DNA from: an uncultured Prevotellaceae bacterium
GTDB lineage: Bacteria > Bacteroidota > Bacteroidia > Bacteroidales > Bacteroidaceae
Assembly (NCBI GenBank): GCA_900315105.1
Contig: OMXX01000014.1
Location: 1-64,000, forward strand
Direction: 5' to 3'
Length of the DNA stretch: 64,000 bases
Shown one piece after another: positions 1 to 8,236 of the stretch. Under the pieces are notes generated by a model. It did not search any database and had not been told where the DNA came from. It was given only the letters and a program-made list of their open reading frames with translations. Both the position numbers and the translations under genes were made by a program. The stretch's first letter is position 1. The number at the start of each line of letters is the position of its first letter.

Positions 1-180
1 TTTAGAAAAACCAATTAAAACAAAAGAACACAAAGTAAAACATTTTGTTTTTATATGTTTTTATTGGTTTTATCCTGTTTTTTTAGATGGCGAAAGCAAA
101 TAGCAAGTCGTCGAACTCACGTTATTATACGCAACTCCGTTGCTAAACTGACAATAATTAAAATATTATCAAGAATTTGA

Positions 181-266
181 GACTTGCTTAGCTTGATGAG
201 CCATAGCGAATAATTCATATAGTGTGGGTGTCTTTAAAAATTATAGAACTATAGAACCATAGAACC
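181..266 (-). repeat. Left outer arm of long inverted repeat
   Basis: This arm matches the reverse complement of 1527-1613 with only a few mismatches over about 86 bases. The inner 41 bases (226-266) are one of four copies of a motif that begins GGTTCTATGGTTCTATAG when read on the minus strand. That motif is itself built from the 8-base word GGTTCTAT in slightly changed copies. The two arms enclose about 1.26 kb holding a decayed Bro-N frame. Confidence 0.85.
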
Positions 267-523
267 TAAAAATATATCATTTTAATTCATTAAATCCCTG
301 CATTTTTATAGCAAGACAATGAAAGCCCTGTTGATGGCTTGGATATCCCGCCACAAAAAAACATCAATACTGTAAGAGACACATTAATGAACCTCTGAGA
401 ATTTAAGGAAAAATCGGTATAATGGAAAATGTTGAACCATAATTCTTTTGAAGTCTTTTGTGTGAATCACATTTAAATTACTATATATCAATACTTTGCA
501 CTGTCAAATCACTTTTTTAAAAT

Positions 524-564
524 GGTTCTATGGTTCTATAGTTCTATAATTTTTAAACACACCC
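524..564 (+). repeat. Inner copy B of the 41-bp motif
   Basis: Plus-oriented copy of the 41-bp motif that also ends both outer arms. With the minus-oriented copy at 650-690 it forms an inverted pair around an AT-only palindrome, so the region 524-690 could extrude as a cruciform. Confidence 0.85.
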
Positions 565-586
565 TACAAAACTCGTTTTTAGAGCC

Positions 587-626
587 ATAATATATAATAT
601 ATATAAATATATATATTATATATTAT
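587..626. repeat. AT-only palindrome
   Basis: Forty bases made only of A and T, forming an almost perfect palindrome with 20-base arms and one central mismatch. It sits between the inner inverted copies of the 41-bp motif. It could be a cruciform or a recombination hot spot; no gene is associated with it. The surrounding 1-969 stretch otherwise shows no supportable gene. Confidence 0.8.
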
Positions 627-649
627 GAATTGGAAGTCCGAAAAATAGG

Positions 650-690
650 GGGTGTCTCTAAAAAATATAGAACTATAGAACCATAGAACC
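650..690 (-). repeat. Inner copy C of the 41-bp motif
   Basis: Minus-oriented copy of the 41-bp motif. It pairs with copy B (524-564) across the AT palindrome and with copy D (1527-1567) across the Bro-N remnant, so the four copies alternate in orientation: minus, plus, minus, plus. Confidence 0.85.
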
Positions 691-908
691 TTTGGCTGTC
701 ATTGGTCTTTTTGCTTAAAATGCAGATATTCAACAGATTAACATCTATTTAACAAATCTTAACAGAAAAATCCGAAAGTTGGAATGATTGAGAAAGTTGG
801 AATGATTGAGTGGGAAAAGATGAGTAATTTTGCAGCAGGAAATAAAGCTACTCGACCTCTACAACCCCGCTTGGCACATACTCCGATTCGAGTAAAACAA
901 GAACACGA

Positions 909-957
909 CAGGTCCGTTCCACCTCCGTTTCAGGTCCGTTTCAAGTCCGTTCCGTAT
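909..957 (+). repeat. Short-word repeat tract (TCCGTT type)
   Basis: Five imperfect copies of a word close to GGTCCGTTTCA lie head to tail directly upstream of the Bro-N remnant. It is one of five tracts of this style in the window, each built on a different word. The open frame that runs through it (from 784) looks accidental. Confidence 0.6.
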
Positions 958-969
958 ATTGGAGATTAG

Positions 970-1242
970 AGCTTCGGTGAAGTTATGACAATGGTGATCA
1001 ACGGTGAGCCTTGGTTCGTAGGTAAGGATGTGGCAACAATCCTTGGGTATAAAGACATCATCAATGCTTTGAGAAGCCACGTAGATAGCGAGGATAAGCT
1101 GGGGTGGCAAATCACCACCTCAGGTCAGAGAAGAGAAGTTACCTTCATCAATGAGTCTGGTCTTTACTCTCTCATCCTTTCTTCAAAACTTCCACAGGCG
1201 AAGGAGTTCAAGCGTAGGGTGACATTAGAGGTGCTTGGTTAA
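970..1242 (+). pseudogene. Bro-N domain fragment, copy 1 (no native start)
   Basis: The frame reads SFGEVMTMVINGEPWFVGKD and continues with ATILGYK, a middle part with TTSGQRR, and INESGLYSLILSSKLPQAKE. This is the core of the Bro-N domain found in phage antirepressors and baculovirus Bro proteins, which bind DNA. Homology begins immediately after an in-frame TAG (967-969), upstream of the ATG at 985, so the natural start is missing. A TAA at 1240-1242 stops the frame before the end of the domain. The following fragment continues in the same frame. I read this as a dead gene, although translation of an 85-residue peptide from 985 cannot be excluded. Confidence 0.8.
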
Positions 1243-1578
1243 TCGAAACCAGAAAATGCTCTCGCAAGGCATGTGGATGCAGAAAATAAAAGAGGGGCGG
1301 GATTCACGACCTCAGGTCAAGGAAGAGGATAAACCACATTCGTGATTTCCGAATCTGGTTCTAATTATAAAAGCAAGACATCTTTCATCTACGAGTCAGG
1401 TCTTTATGCTCTCATTCTTTCCTCTAAGCTTCCACAGACGAGGGAGTTCAAACGCAGGGTAACATCAGAGGTGCTTGGGCAGATAAGGAAGATGGGCGGT
1501 TATATTCTGATAAATGGCTGCGATTTGGTTCTATGGTTCTATAGTTCTATAATTTTTAGAGACACCCACACTATATGA
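1243..1578 (+). pseudogene. Bro-N domain fragment, copy 2 (stop codon, partial duplication)
   Basis: In the same frame as the fragment before it, this stretch encodes a second Bro-N core: ALARHVDAENK, then TTSGQGRG, a TAA stop at 1330-1332, then ESGLYALILSSKLPQTRE and EVLGQIRKMGGYIL. The ISESG/IYESG segment appears twice, suggesting a small internal duplication. The domain homology ends where the right inverted-repeat arm begins (1527), so the repeat appears to have cut off the 3' end. A 78-residue open frame remains from 1342 but is unlikely to be functional. Confidence 0.75.
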
Positions 1579-1613
1579 ATTATTCGCTTAGGCTCATCAA
1601 GCTACGCAAGTCC
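1527..1613 (+). repeat. Right outer arm of long inverted repeat
   Basis: Reverse-complement match of 181-266, with copy D of the 41-bp motif at its inner end (1527-1567). It interrupts the second Bro-N fragment. From 1614 to the promoter at 1837 I see no gene or clear signal. Confidence 0.85.
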
Positions 1614-1836
1614 CTTTCGGCCGCCGACCTCTTCGACGTTCACTACTTGCGAAACATGAATTAATGGATTAAGAGAATAAAGACAGAGAAATCGGGAATT
1701 TCTTTCATGAGTATGAAATTTGTAGTTTTGAATTGTTAAATCGACGTCAGAAACCATGATTTTAGATGGTAGTACGACTTACACCCATTAATTTTGCAAA
1801 TTATTGCATAATCATTGTGAATTTCCGTCATTTTTA

Positions 1837-1868
1837 TTTGGAGAATTAGGAATAAATTCCTATCTTTG
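1837..1868 (+). promoter_or_regulatory. Bacteroidetes-type promoter for the histidine kinase
   Basis: TTTG at 1837-1840, a 20-base spacer and TATCTTTG at 1861-1868 match the Bacteroidetes primary sigma consensus TTTG-N19-21-TAnnTTTG exactly. The transcript would begin just before the structured leader that follows. Confidence 0.8.
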
Positions 1869-1950
1869 CACTCAACAAATCAAAGAACGTGCGCCAGCCT
1901 TACTGGCTGACATGCACTTTTGCTTTCGTGCGAGGATGCTTGGCACGTTG
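1869..1950 (+). ncRNA. Structured 5' leader, copy 1
   Basis: Directly after the promoter, AACGTGC (1886-1892) can pair with GCACGTT (1943-1949). The loop holds a hairpin CAGCC/GGCTG (1895-1909) and a hairpin GCAC/GTGC (1914-1931). About 80 bases match a leader at 11829-11930 in front of an unrelated lipoprotein gene, including the invariant run CACTTTTGCTTTCGTGCGA. Alternative pairings among the four GTGC/GCAC segments are possible, as expected for a switch. The remaining leader up to the kinase start (1951-2167) has no other feature I can support. I do not recognise the family. Confidence 0.5.
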
Positions 1951-2167
1951 CACTCAATAGCGGCTTTCCCCTCGCGCTAACACACAATCCGAAGTCTACA
2001 GCATCGGAATCCCCTCGCAGGGAAATCGGAGATTGAATATCCCCGGGCATGTGTGAATGGTGCGCCGCTCCAAGAGATAAGAAGTTTAGAGTCCACCTAA
2101 CAACTAACAACTAATTTGCGCGGGATTGCTTTCGCACGCCATAAAAAACAAGGAAAAACAAACAATA

Positions 2168-4099
2168 ATGACCACTGTCCTGAAATCACATATTCTCCGC
2201 ATCATACTGTCCATAGTCACTATGGCATCACTATTCGTATTATGCGCGGAGGCAAAGGTTAAGGGACCTGTTGTGATTGTTTCATCGTACAATCCGGGCG
2301 AGGAGCGTATGAAGGCCAATATCAACCAGTTTAGCGAAAAATACATAGCCAAAGGCGGTGATGCAGGCAACATAAGAGTGGAAAACATGAATTGCGGCAT
2401 CCTGGCAGAGGCAACGGAATGGCAGGAACATCTATGGCGACTCCTCGGCAAGTACTATTCTGACGGTCAGAAACCTTCAATGATTGTACTTCTCGGCAAC
2501 GAGGCTTCCACTGCATTCTTCTCTCTCACAAGAAAGGAGATAAAGTCAACCCCGGTGGTGGTAGGCATCAGGAGCAATAACATAATAAGACTGCCAAGCG
2601 ACAAGAACATCGACATCAAGACATGGGAACCAAGGTCCTACTATCTGAACAAGGACTACAAGGACTACAAAATCGTAGGCGGATGCGTTTACAAGCTTGA
2701 CATATCAGTCAACCTCGAACTGCTCCATAACCTATACCCCGACAGGGATTCAATAGTGTTCCTCTCTGACAATACGATAGGTGGCGTGACACTGAAGGCA
2801 CATTTCCGACAGATCATGAAGAGCCATCCTCACTATAAGATTGAATATATTGACGGACGCAACATGTCGTTTCAGGAGGTCAATAACGCCATTCACGACA
2901 TCAGAGGCAAGAAGGCGATTCTTATAGGCACATGGAGAATGGACAACTCCGAGACTCTGACTCTTTCAAACACTACCGTGTCATTGGGCAACAGCAACAG
3001 GAAGATACCTGCAATATCACTCTCAAGCACAGGTCTTCGCGATTGGGCAATAGGCGGATACATTCCTGATTTCCAAAATGTTGGTGCTGAACTTGCCGAT
3101 GATGTAATCAAATACGAGCAGACAGGACTCGCCCCCGGGCTTCACATGCTCAATAACATCTATCAGTTCGACTACAACAAGTTGAAGGAATTCGGCATTT
3201 CGAAGGAAAAGCTCCCCGAGGACTATACCCTAGTCAACGAACCGGAAAGCATAATAGATGCAGAATGGTTTCCATGGGCTGCCGGAATATTCATATTCCT
3301 CGTAACGGCACTCACGATATCGCTCCATTATCTGATTCTAAGCAAGAAACTGGAGAAGAAGCTTATTGACCGTGGTCACGAACTGGAGATAGCACGCGAC
3401 AAAGCTGAGGAAGCAAACGCAATGAAGTCGGCTTTCATCGCCAATATGAGCCACGAGATACGCACGCCTCTAAATGCCATTGTAGGCTTCTCACAATTGC
3501 TCACAGAGCCGGAGATACCGCTCAGCAATGAGGAGAAACTGGAATATGGAGGCTATATCAAGGTGAACAGCGACACGCTTCTCAATCTGGTGAACGACAT
3601 TCTCCAGATTTCGAGGATGGACGCAAAGAGCATGGAGTTCAACATCGTGGATGCCGACATGGTTGAGATATGCAGGGCTGCCGTAGAGACGGCACGAGCC
3701 AACTTAAGTCCTGAGGTAAGCATAATAGCAAAGCTGCCAGAGCATACTGTTCCTGTACAGACAGATGTGCTGCGTCTGCATCAGGTGTTCAACAACCTGC
3801 TGACCAATGCGAAGAAATTCACAGAGCGCGGTACGATAACCGTGGCGATAGAGGATTCTGTGAAAATAGACGAGATACGCATCAGCGTAACCGATACCGG
3901 CTGCGGAATACCAGCAGACAAAGCCGATTTCATATTTCAGAGATTCAAACAGATTGACTCCTTCAAGCAGGGAACAGGTTTGGGACTCTCCATCACACGC
4001 AGTATAATAGAAAACCTTGGCGGACGTATCTGGCTCGACACAGAGTACAGCGATGGTGCAAGATTCGTCTTCACACATCCAATACGCCAAAAGATATAA
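2168..4099 (+). CDS. Membrane sensor histidine kinase without receiver domain
   Basis: The 643-residue protein starts at ATG 2168, which places a signal or membrane segment at residues 6-26; an in-frame TTG at 2126 would add 14 residues before it and is less likely. Residues about 30-365 form an extracytoplasmic domain resembling a periplasmic binding protein (begins GPVVIVSSYNPGEE). A second membrane segment lies near 370-391, followed by a linker. The kinase core has the H-box SHEIRTPLNA with His429, the N-box NNLLTNAKK near 542, the G1 box DTGCGIPADK and the G2 box GTGLGLSITRS. It should autophosphorylate in response to a ligand outside the cytoplasmic membrane. No response regulator is adjacent and no receiver domain is fused. 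Its position before pectin and uronate genes suggests, but does not show, a sugar signal. Confidence 0.85.
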   Translation: MTTVLKSHILRIILSIVTMASLFVLCAEAKVKGPVVIVSSYNPGEERMKANINQFSEKYIAKGGDAGNIRVENMNCGILAEATEWQEHLWRLLGKYYSDGQKPSMIVLLGNEASTAFFSLTRKEIKSTPVVVGIRSNNIIRLPSDKNIDIKTWEPRSYYLNKDYKDYKIVGGCVYKLDISVNLELLHNLYPDRDSIVFLSDNTIGGVTLKAHFRQIMKSHPHYKIEYIDGRNMSFQEVNNAIHDIRGKKAILIGTWRMDNSETLTLSNTTVSLGNSNRKIPAISLSSTGLRDWAIGGYIPDFQNVGAELADDVIKYEQTGLAPGLHMLNNIYQFDYNKLKEFGISKEKLPEDYTLVNEPESIIDAEWFPWAAGIFIFLVTALTISLHYLILSKKLEKKLIDRGHELEIARDKAEEANAMKSAFIANMSHEIRTPLNAIVGFSQLLTEPEIPLSNEEKLEYGGYIKVNSDTLLNLVNDILQISRMDAKSMEFNIVDADMVEICRAAVETARANLSPEVSIIAKLPEHTVPVQTDVLRLHQVFNNLLTNAKKFTERGTITVAIEDSVKIDEIRISVTDTGCGIPADKADFIFQRFKQIDSFKQGTGLGLSITRSIIENLGGRIWLDTEYSDGARFVFTHPIRQKI

Positions 4100-4193
4100 G
4101 GTTAGGAGGTTAGAGGTTAGAAGGTTAGAGGTCAGCATCGCTAATGAGCGTTACGACCTGAAAACCTTAAAACCTTAAAACCATAAAACCTTA
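4098..4193. repeat. Inverted AGGTTAG/AACCTTA tract
   Basis: After the kinase stop codon come repeated GGTTAGA words, then a short central hairpin around CGCTAATGAGCG flanked by AGGTC and GACCT, then repeated AAAACCTT words. The two halves are roughly complementary, so the whole 96 bases can fold back on itself. It lies in the gap before the lyase gene and could attenuate read-through. No promoter match is visible here. Confidence 0.5.
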
Positions 4194-4233
4194 AACCCCA
4201 TCAAATTACCCCAATAATCTCCATACGATAAGT

Positions 4234-6273
4234 ATGAATAAGCTATTGAACACACTCATAGCGCTACTATTCTCTGTTTCCATTTACGGACAGAAAGACA
4301 TAGAGCCACTCTCGCGAGGTGCCGTTGCGATACCTTGCGAGAAGGGAAACTTCATCTCATGGAGATTCCTTTCCACAGACCCCGAAAGCATATCTTTCGA
4401 CCTTATGCGCGACGGTCAGCTTATTGCATCCAACATAACGAAGACAACATGTGTAACTGACACCCTCGGCACAAGCACAAGCCAATATACCCTCATAACA
4501 CGAAAACTCGGAACAAAATACGCAAGCAAGCCTCTCAAGGTTTGGGACAAGCCTTATATATCCATTCCTCTTGACAAGCCTGTAGATGGTGTGGCTCCAA
4601 ACGGAAAAGCATACACCTACACGCCAAACGACTGCTCCGTAGCCGATATAAACGGTGACGGTGAATATGAGCTGTTGGTAAAGTGGGATCCTTCCGACTC
4701 TCACGACAACTCACAGGATGGTCATACCGGACGTGTATATCTCGACTGCTACAAGCTTCACTACGGCAACACAGAACAATACACAGGCAAGCCGCTCTGG
4801 CGCATCGACCTCGGTCCAAACATTCGTGCCGGTGCCCATTACACCCAGTTCCTATTCTATGACCTTAACGGTGACGGAAAGGCAGAACTAATCTGCAAGA
4901 CCGCCCCGGGTTCAAAAGACGGTAAGGGCAAGTATGTCAGCAGGGCTGCAACCGACAAGGAGATACGTAATACCAACGATAAGATTTCATACGCCATGGC
5001 AAACGGACGTATCCTTCATGGCCCTGAGTTCCTGACCGTATTCTCAGGTATTGACGGACACGCTATCCACACCGTTTACTACAACCCTAACCGCGCATTC
5101 GGACTCGGTGGCGAGCCGGAATACGACGGCAGAGGCTGGGGCGACCGTTCTCCACTTCAGGGAAACCGCGGTGACCGATTCCTTGCATGTGTGGCATACC
5201 TTGACGGTCCTGAGAACATACCAAGTGCCGTTTTCTTCCGTGGCTACTACACGAAGGCATACGCATGGGCTGTGCAGTTCGATGGTAAGCATATCGTCGA
5301 CAAATGGTTCCATAAGAGCGAGACACCGGGCGAGGGCATCTACGGACAGGGAGCTCACGGTATAGCCGTTGGCGATGTTGATGGTGATGGATATGACGAA
5401 ATCATGTTCGGCTCAGCAGCCCTTGACCATGACGGTTCACTTCTCTACACCACAAAACTCGGACATGGTGATGCCGTTCATCTATGTGACATCGATCCTG
5501 ACCGCACGGGACTTGAATATTACATGCCACACGAGGTAAAGCCTTTCGGTACCAGCCTTCGTGATGCCCGCACAGGAGAAATGCTCGTCCGCAGGGAAGG
5601 AGAACGAGACACAGGACGAGGATTGGCAGCCGACATAGACTCTCTGCATCGCGGATGCGAGATATGGAGTTCTGCCTCTAAGACCATATATGACTGCAAG
5701 GGCAATGAGATAGCAACCCCAAAGAACTCTATTCCTGTCAATTTCCGCATTTATTGGGATGGTGACCTCTATGAGGAACTTCTTGGTAATTCTGTAAACA
5801 AGGGTAAGGCGGGAGAGAATCCTATTCCATACTATCAGTATTATGTTGCCAAATGGACTGGTCATAATGTAGAGCGTATAAAGATTAATGGTAAGGACTT
5901 CAGCGAATGGGGATATTCTACCTCATGTAACGGAACAAAGGCAACACCATGTTTGCAAGCAGACCTGTTCGGTGACTGGCGTGAAGAGCTCATATTATAT
6001 GATGGCTCTGATAATGCGCATTTGAATGTCTTCAGCACAAATCTCCCTACACAGTACCGTATTGTCACACCTATGCACGACCACATATACCGTATGTGCG
6101 TCGCGTGGCAGAACGTGGCATACAATCAGCCTCCGCATTTGGGATACTATCTCCCAGATAGGTATAAAAAGAAGGAACCTATCACCACTCCTACGGACAC
6201 ACTCTCTTCTAAAAGTGAGGTAAAAGACAGTAAAAATGACAACAAAGGAAATGATACGGAAAACCACAAGTGA
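4234..6273 (+). CDS. Secreted rhamnogalacturonan lyase, family PL11
   Basis: A 679-residue protein with a signal peptide (residues 1-19, cleavage likely after IYG). It matches family PL11, which cleaves the rhamnose-galacturonate backbone of rhamnogalacturonan I by beta-elimination. An N-terminal beta domain (about 22-110) leads into a beta-propeller with Ca-binding-type loops such as DINGDGEYELL (about 138-148), DLNGDGKAELICK and VGDVDGDGYDEIMFG. Further family signatures are GAHYTQFLFYD, GNRGDRFLACVAYLDG and YGQGAHGIAVGD. The last 35 or so residues are a charged, low-complexity tail (KSEVKDSKNDNKGND) not needed for the fold. It follows the kinase by 134 bases. Endo or exo mode cannot be told from sequence alone. 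Confidence 0.92.
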   Translation: MNKLLNTLIALLFSVSIYGQKDIEPLSRGAVAIPCEKGNFISWRFLSTDPESISFDLMRDGQLIASNITKTTCVTDTLGTSTSQYTLITRKLGTKYASKPLKVWDKPYISIPLDKPVDGVAPNGKAYTYTPNDCSVADINGDGEYELLVKWDPSDSHDNSQDGHTGRVYLDCYKLHYGNTEQYTGKPLWRIDLGPNIRAGAHYTQFLFYDLNGDGKAELICKTAPGSKDGKGKYVSRAATDKEIRNTNDKISYAMANGRILHGPEFLTVFSGIDGHAIHTVYYNPNRAFGLGGEPEYDGRGWGDRSPLQGNRGDRFLACVAYLDGPENIPSAVFFRGYYTKAYAWAVQFDGKHIVDKWFHKSETPGEGIYGQGAHGIAVGDVDGDGYDEIMFGSAALDHDGSLLYTTKLGHGDAVHLCDIDPDRTGLEYYMPHEVKPFGTSLRDARTGEMLVRREGERDTGRGLAADIDSLHRGCEIWSSASKTIYDCKGNEIATPKNSIPVNFRIYWDGDLYEELLGNSVNKGKAGENPIPYYQYYVAKWTGHNVERIKINGKDFSEWGYSTSCNGTKATPCLQADLFGDWREELILYDGSDNAHLNVFSTNLPTQYRIVTPMHDHIYRMCVAWQNVAYNQPPHLGYYLPDRYKKKEPITTPTDTLSSKSEVKDSKNDNKGNDTENHK

Positions 6274-6361
6274 CAGAAGTAACTACCCCCTCGTCCTTAG
6301 GGGATGAAGATGCCGCAATTAACAGGTGAGGGAACAGTTTATGAGTTTTTTCACTCTTTTA

Positions 6362-6393
6362 TTTGGCTATCTCATAAATTATTAGTACTTTTG
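6362..6393 (+). promoter_or_regulatory. Promoter for uxuB
   Basis: TTTG at 6362-6365, a 20-base spacer and TACTTTTG at 6386-6393 fit TTTG-N19-21-TAnnTTTG. It is 56 bases upstream of the uxuB start and implies that uxuB and uxuA are transcribed separately from the lyase. Confidence 0.75.
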
Positions 6394-6449
6394 CGCGGAA
6401 ATTCATTGCGTTTAAAAAATTATAATATTTAAAGACATAAATCTAATTT

Positions 6450-8039
6450 ATGAAACTTACTGAAATTCTATCAGGCAACGCAAATGTTGCTGAATGGGAA
6501 AGCAAGGGTTACGAGCTTCCTAAGTATGATATCGCAGCAGTAGCCAAGAAGACTCACAATGAGCCAACTTGGGTTCACTTCGGTGCAGGAAACATTTTCC
6601 GCGCATTCCCTGCCGCTATCCTCAACGATGCTCTTAACACTGGCAAGTATGATCGTGGCGTAATCGTAGCAGAGAGCTTCGACTACGAGATTATCGACAA
6701 GGCTTATCGCCCTTACGGCAACCTCTCACTCCTCGTAAGCCTCCAGTCAAGCGGCACAATCGAGAAGAAAGTCATCGCATCTGTTACAGAGTCATTAAAG
6801 GCAGACTTCCAGTTCGCAGAGGACTGGGCTCGTCTCGTTGAGATTTTCAAGGCTCCTTCGCTCCAGATGGTTACATTCACCATCACAGAAAAGGGTTATA
6901 GCGTAGCTCCTGCCGACCTTGAGCGTGGTCTCACACCTGTATTCGCAATGGGTAAGCTCACAGCATTACTCCTTGAGCGTTTCAAGGCAGGTCAACTTCC
7001 ACTCACACTCCAGTCAACCGACAACTGCTCACACAATGGCGACAAAGTGAAGGCTGGCGTTCTCGCATACGCTGAGAAATGGGTTAACGATGGTCTTGCA
7101 CCAAAGGAGTTCCTTGCATACGTTACTGACAACAAGAAGATTTCATATCCTTGGTCAATGATTGATAAGATAACTCCTCGTCCACACGAGAAGGTACAGG
7201 CTATGCTTGCTGAGGATGGTTTCGAGGATAACAACACCATCATTACCGAGAAGAAGACTTTTACCGCTCCATTCGTTAATGCCGAGGAAGTTCAGTATCT
7301 CGTTTGCGAGGATGACTATACAAATGGTCGCCCACCATTGGAGCTTGGCGGTGCACTCTATACCACACGCGAGACCGTTGACCAGGTAGAGACCATGAAG
7401 GTTACAACCTGTCTCAACCCACTCCACACAGCGATGTCAATCTATGGCTGTATGCTCGGCTACGACCTTATCTCAGCAGAGATGGCTGATGATGACCTCC
7501 GCGCATTCATCCAGAAGATAGGATATATCGAGGCAATGCCTGTTGTAACAGATCCGGGCGTTCTCAACCCATACGAGTTCATCGGTACTGTTATCAACAA
7601 GCGTCTTCCTAACCCATTCATGCCTGACGCTCCACAGCGTATCGCTACCGATACATCACAGAAACTCCCAATCCGTTTCGGTGAGACTATCAAGAAGTAC
7701 ATCGCACGAGGTCTTGACATGGATAACCTCAAGCTCATCCCACTCGTACTCGCTGGCTATGCACGCTACCTCAAGGGTATCGATGATAACGGCAACGCAT
7801 TCGAGCCTTCTACAGACCCATTGCTCGAAGAGCTTCAGGCTATCGTAGCTCCTCTTGAGATTGGCAAGGCTGATCAGGACTACTCATGCCTCAAGCTACT
7901 CTTCTCTCGCAAGGACGTATTCGGTCTAGACCTTTACGAGGCTGGTCTCGGCGAGCAGATTGAGGGCTACGTAAAGGAACTCTATGCCGGCAATGGCGCT
8001 GTAAGGAAGACGTTGCATAAGTATGTAAGCGTGAGATAA
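6450..8039 (+). CDS. uxuB: D-mannonate oxidoreductase (fructuronate reductase)
   Basis: The 529-residue cytoplasmic protein belongs to the polyol-specific long-chain dehydrogenase family. The Rossmann-type NAD-binding segment is seen in WVHFGAGNIFRAF (about 41-53), and the catalytic region in LNPLHTAMSIYGCMLGY (about 319-335). It interconverts D-fructuronate and D-mannonate in glucuronate breakdown. The next gene encodes the enzyme for the following step, which favours this specificity over mannitol or tagaturonate dehydrogenase. Its own promoter lies at 6362-6393, and a palindromic repeat begins three bases after its stop codon. Confidence 0.88.
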   Translation: MKLTEILSGNANVAEWESKGYELPKYDIAAVAKKTHNEPTWVHFGAGNIFRAFPAAILNDALNTGKYDRGVIVAESFDYEIIDKAYRPYGNLSLLVSLQSSGTIEKKVIASVTESLKADFQFAEDWARLVEIFKAPSLQMVTFTITEKGYSVAPADLERGLTPVFAMGKLTALLLERFKAGQLPLTLQSTDNCSHNGDKVKAGVLAYAEKWVNDGLAPKEFLAYVTDNKKISYPWSMIDKITPRPHEKVQAMLAEDGFEDNNTIITEKKTFTAPFVNAEEVQYLVCEDDYTNGRPPLELGGALYTTRETVDQVETMKVTTCLNPLHTAMSIYGCMLGYDLISAEMADDDLRAFIQKIGYIEAMPVVTDPGVLNPYEFIGTVINKRLPNPFMPDAPQRIATDTSQKLPIRFGETIKKYIARGLDMDNLKLIPLVLAGYARYLKGIDDNGNAFEPSTDPLLEELQAIVAPLEIGKADQDYSCLKLLFSRKDVFGLDLYEAGLGEQIEGYVKELYAGNGAVRKTLHKYVSVR

Positions 8040-8041
8040 AC

Positions 8042-8113
8042 GGCCTCTCCCCCCCGCCCTGACACATACTCCGATATTATCAACATCGGACTTCCCCCGT
8101 AGGGAGGGAGCCG
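8042..8113 (+). repeat. Palindromic GC-rich repeat with loop insert
   Basis: The halves GGCCTCTCCCCC..CGCCCT and TCCCCCGTAGGGAGGGAGCCG match the intergenic repeat family described elsewhere in the window. Here the junction between the halves carries about 34 extra bases with their own small hairpin CCGAT/ATCGG. It starts three bases after the uxuB stop codon. Confidence 0.75.
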
Positions 8114-8183
8114 ATTCGGCTATGAGGGATAGGCTATTAAATTAACATTAACAAATTACAAAAATCCACCCATAAGCACTCCA

Positions 8184-8219
8184 GCTCCCTCCCTACGGGG
8201 GAGGGCGGGGGGAGAGGCC
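8184..8219 (-). repeat. Palindromic GC-rich repeat, inverted copy
   Basis: Inverted partner of 8042-8113, ending 17 bases before the uxuA start. The two copies could pair over the whole uxuB-uxuA gap and might reduce read-through or stabilise the upstream message. Confidence 0.8.
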
Positions 8220-8236
8220 ACTGGGATATATTTCTA

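Noticed and set aside
784..969. Open frame of 61 residues ahead of the Bro-N relic
   Set aside because: It runs through a short-word repeat tract and has no recognisable domain; the Bro-N homology begins only after its stop codon.
2126..2167. TTG start for the histidine kinase
   Set aside because: ATG at 2168 gives a normal signal segment; the extra 14 residues are polar and unconserved in appearance.
5044..5365. Open frames antisense to or out of frame with the PL11 lyase
   Set aside because: Low-quality translations overlapping a clearly conserved gene.
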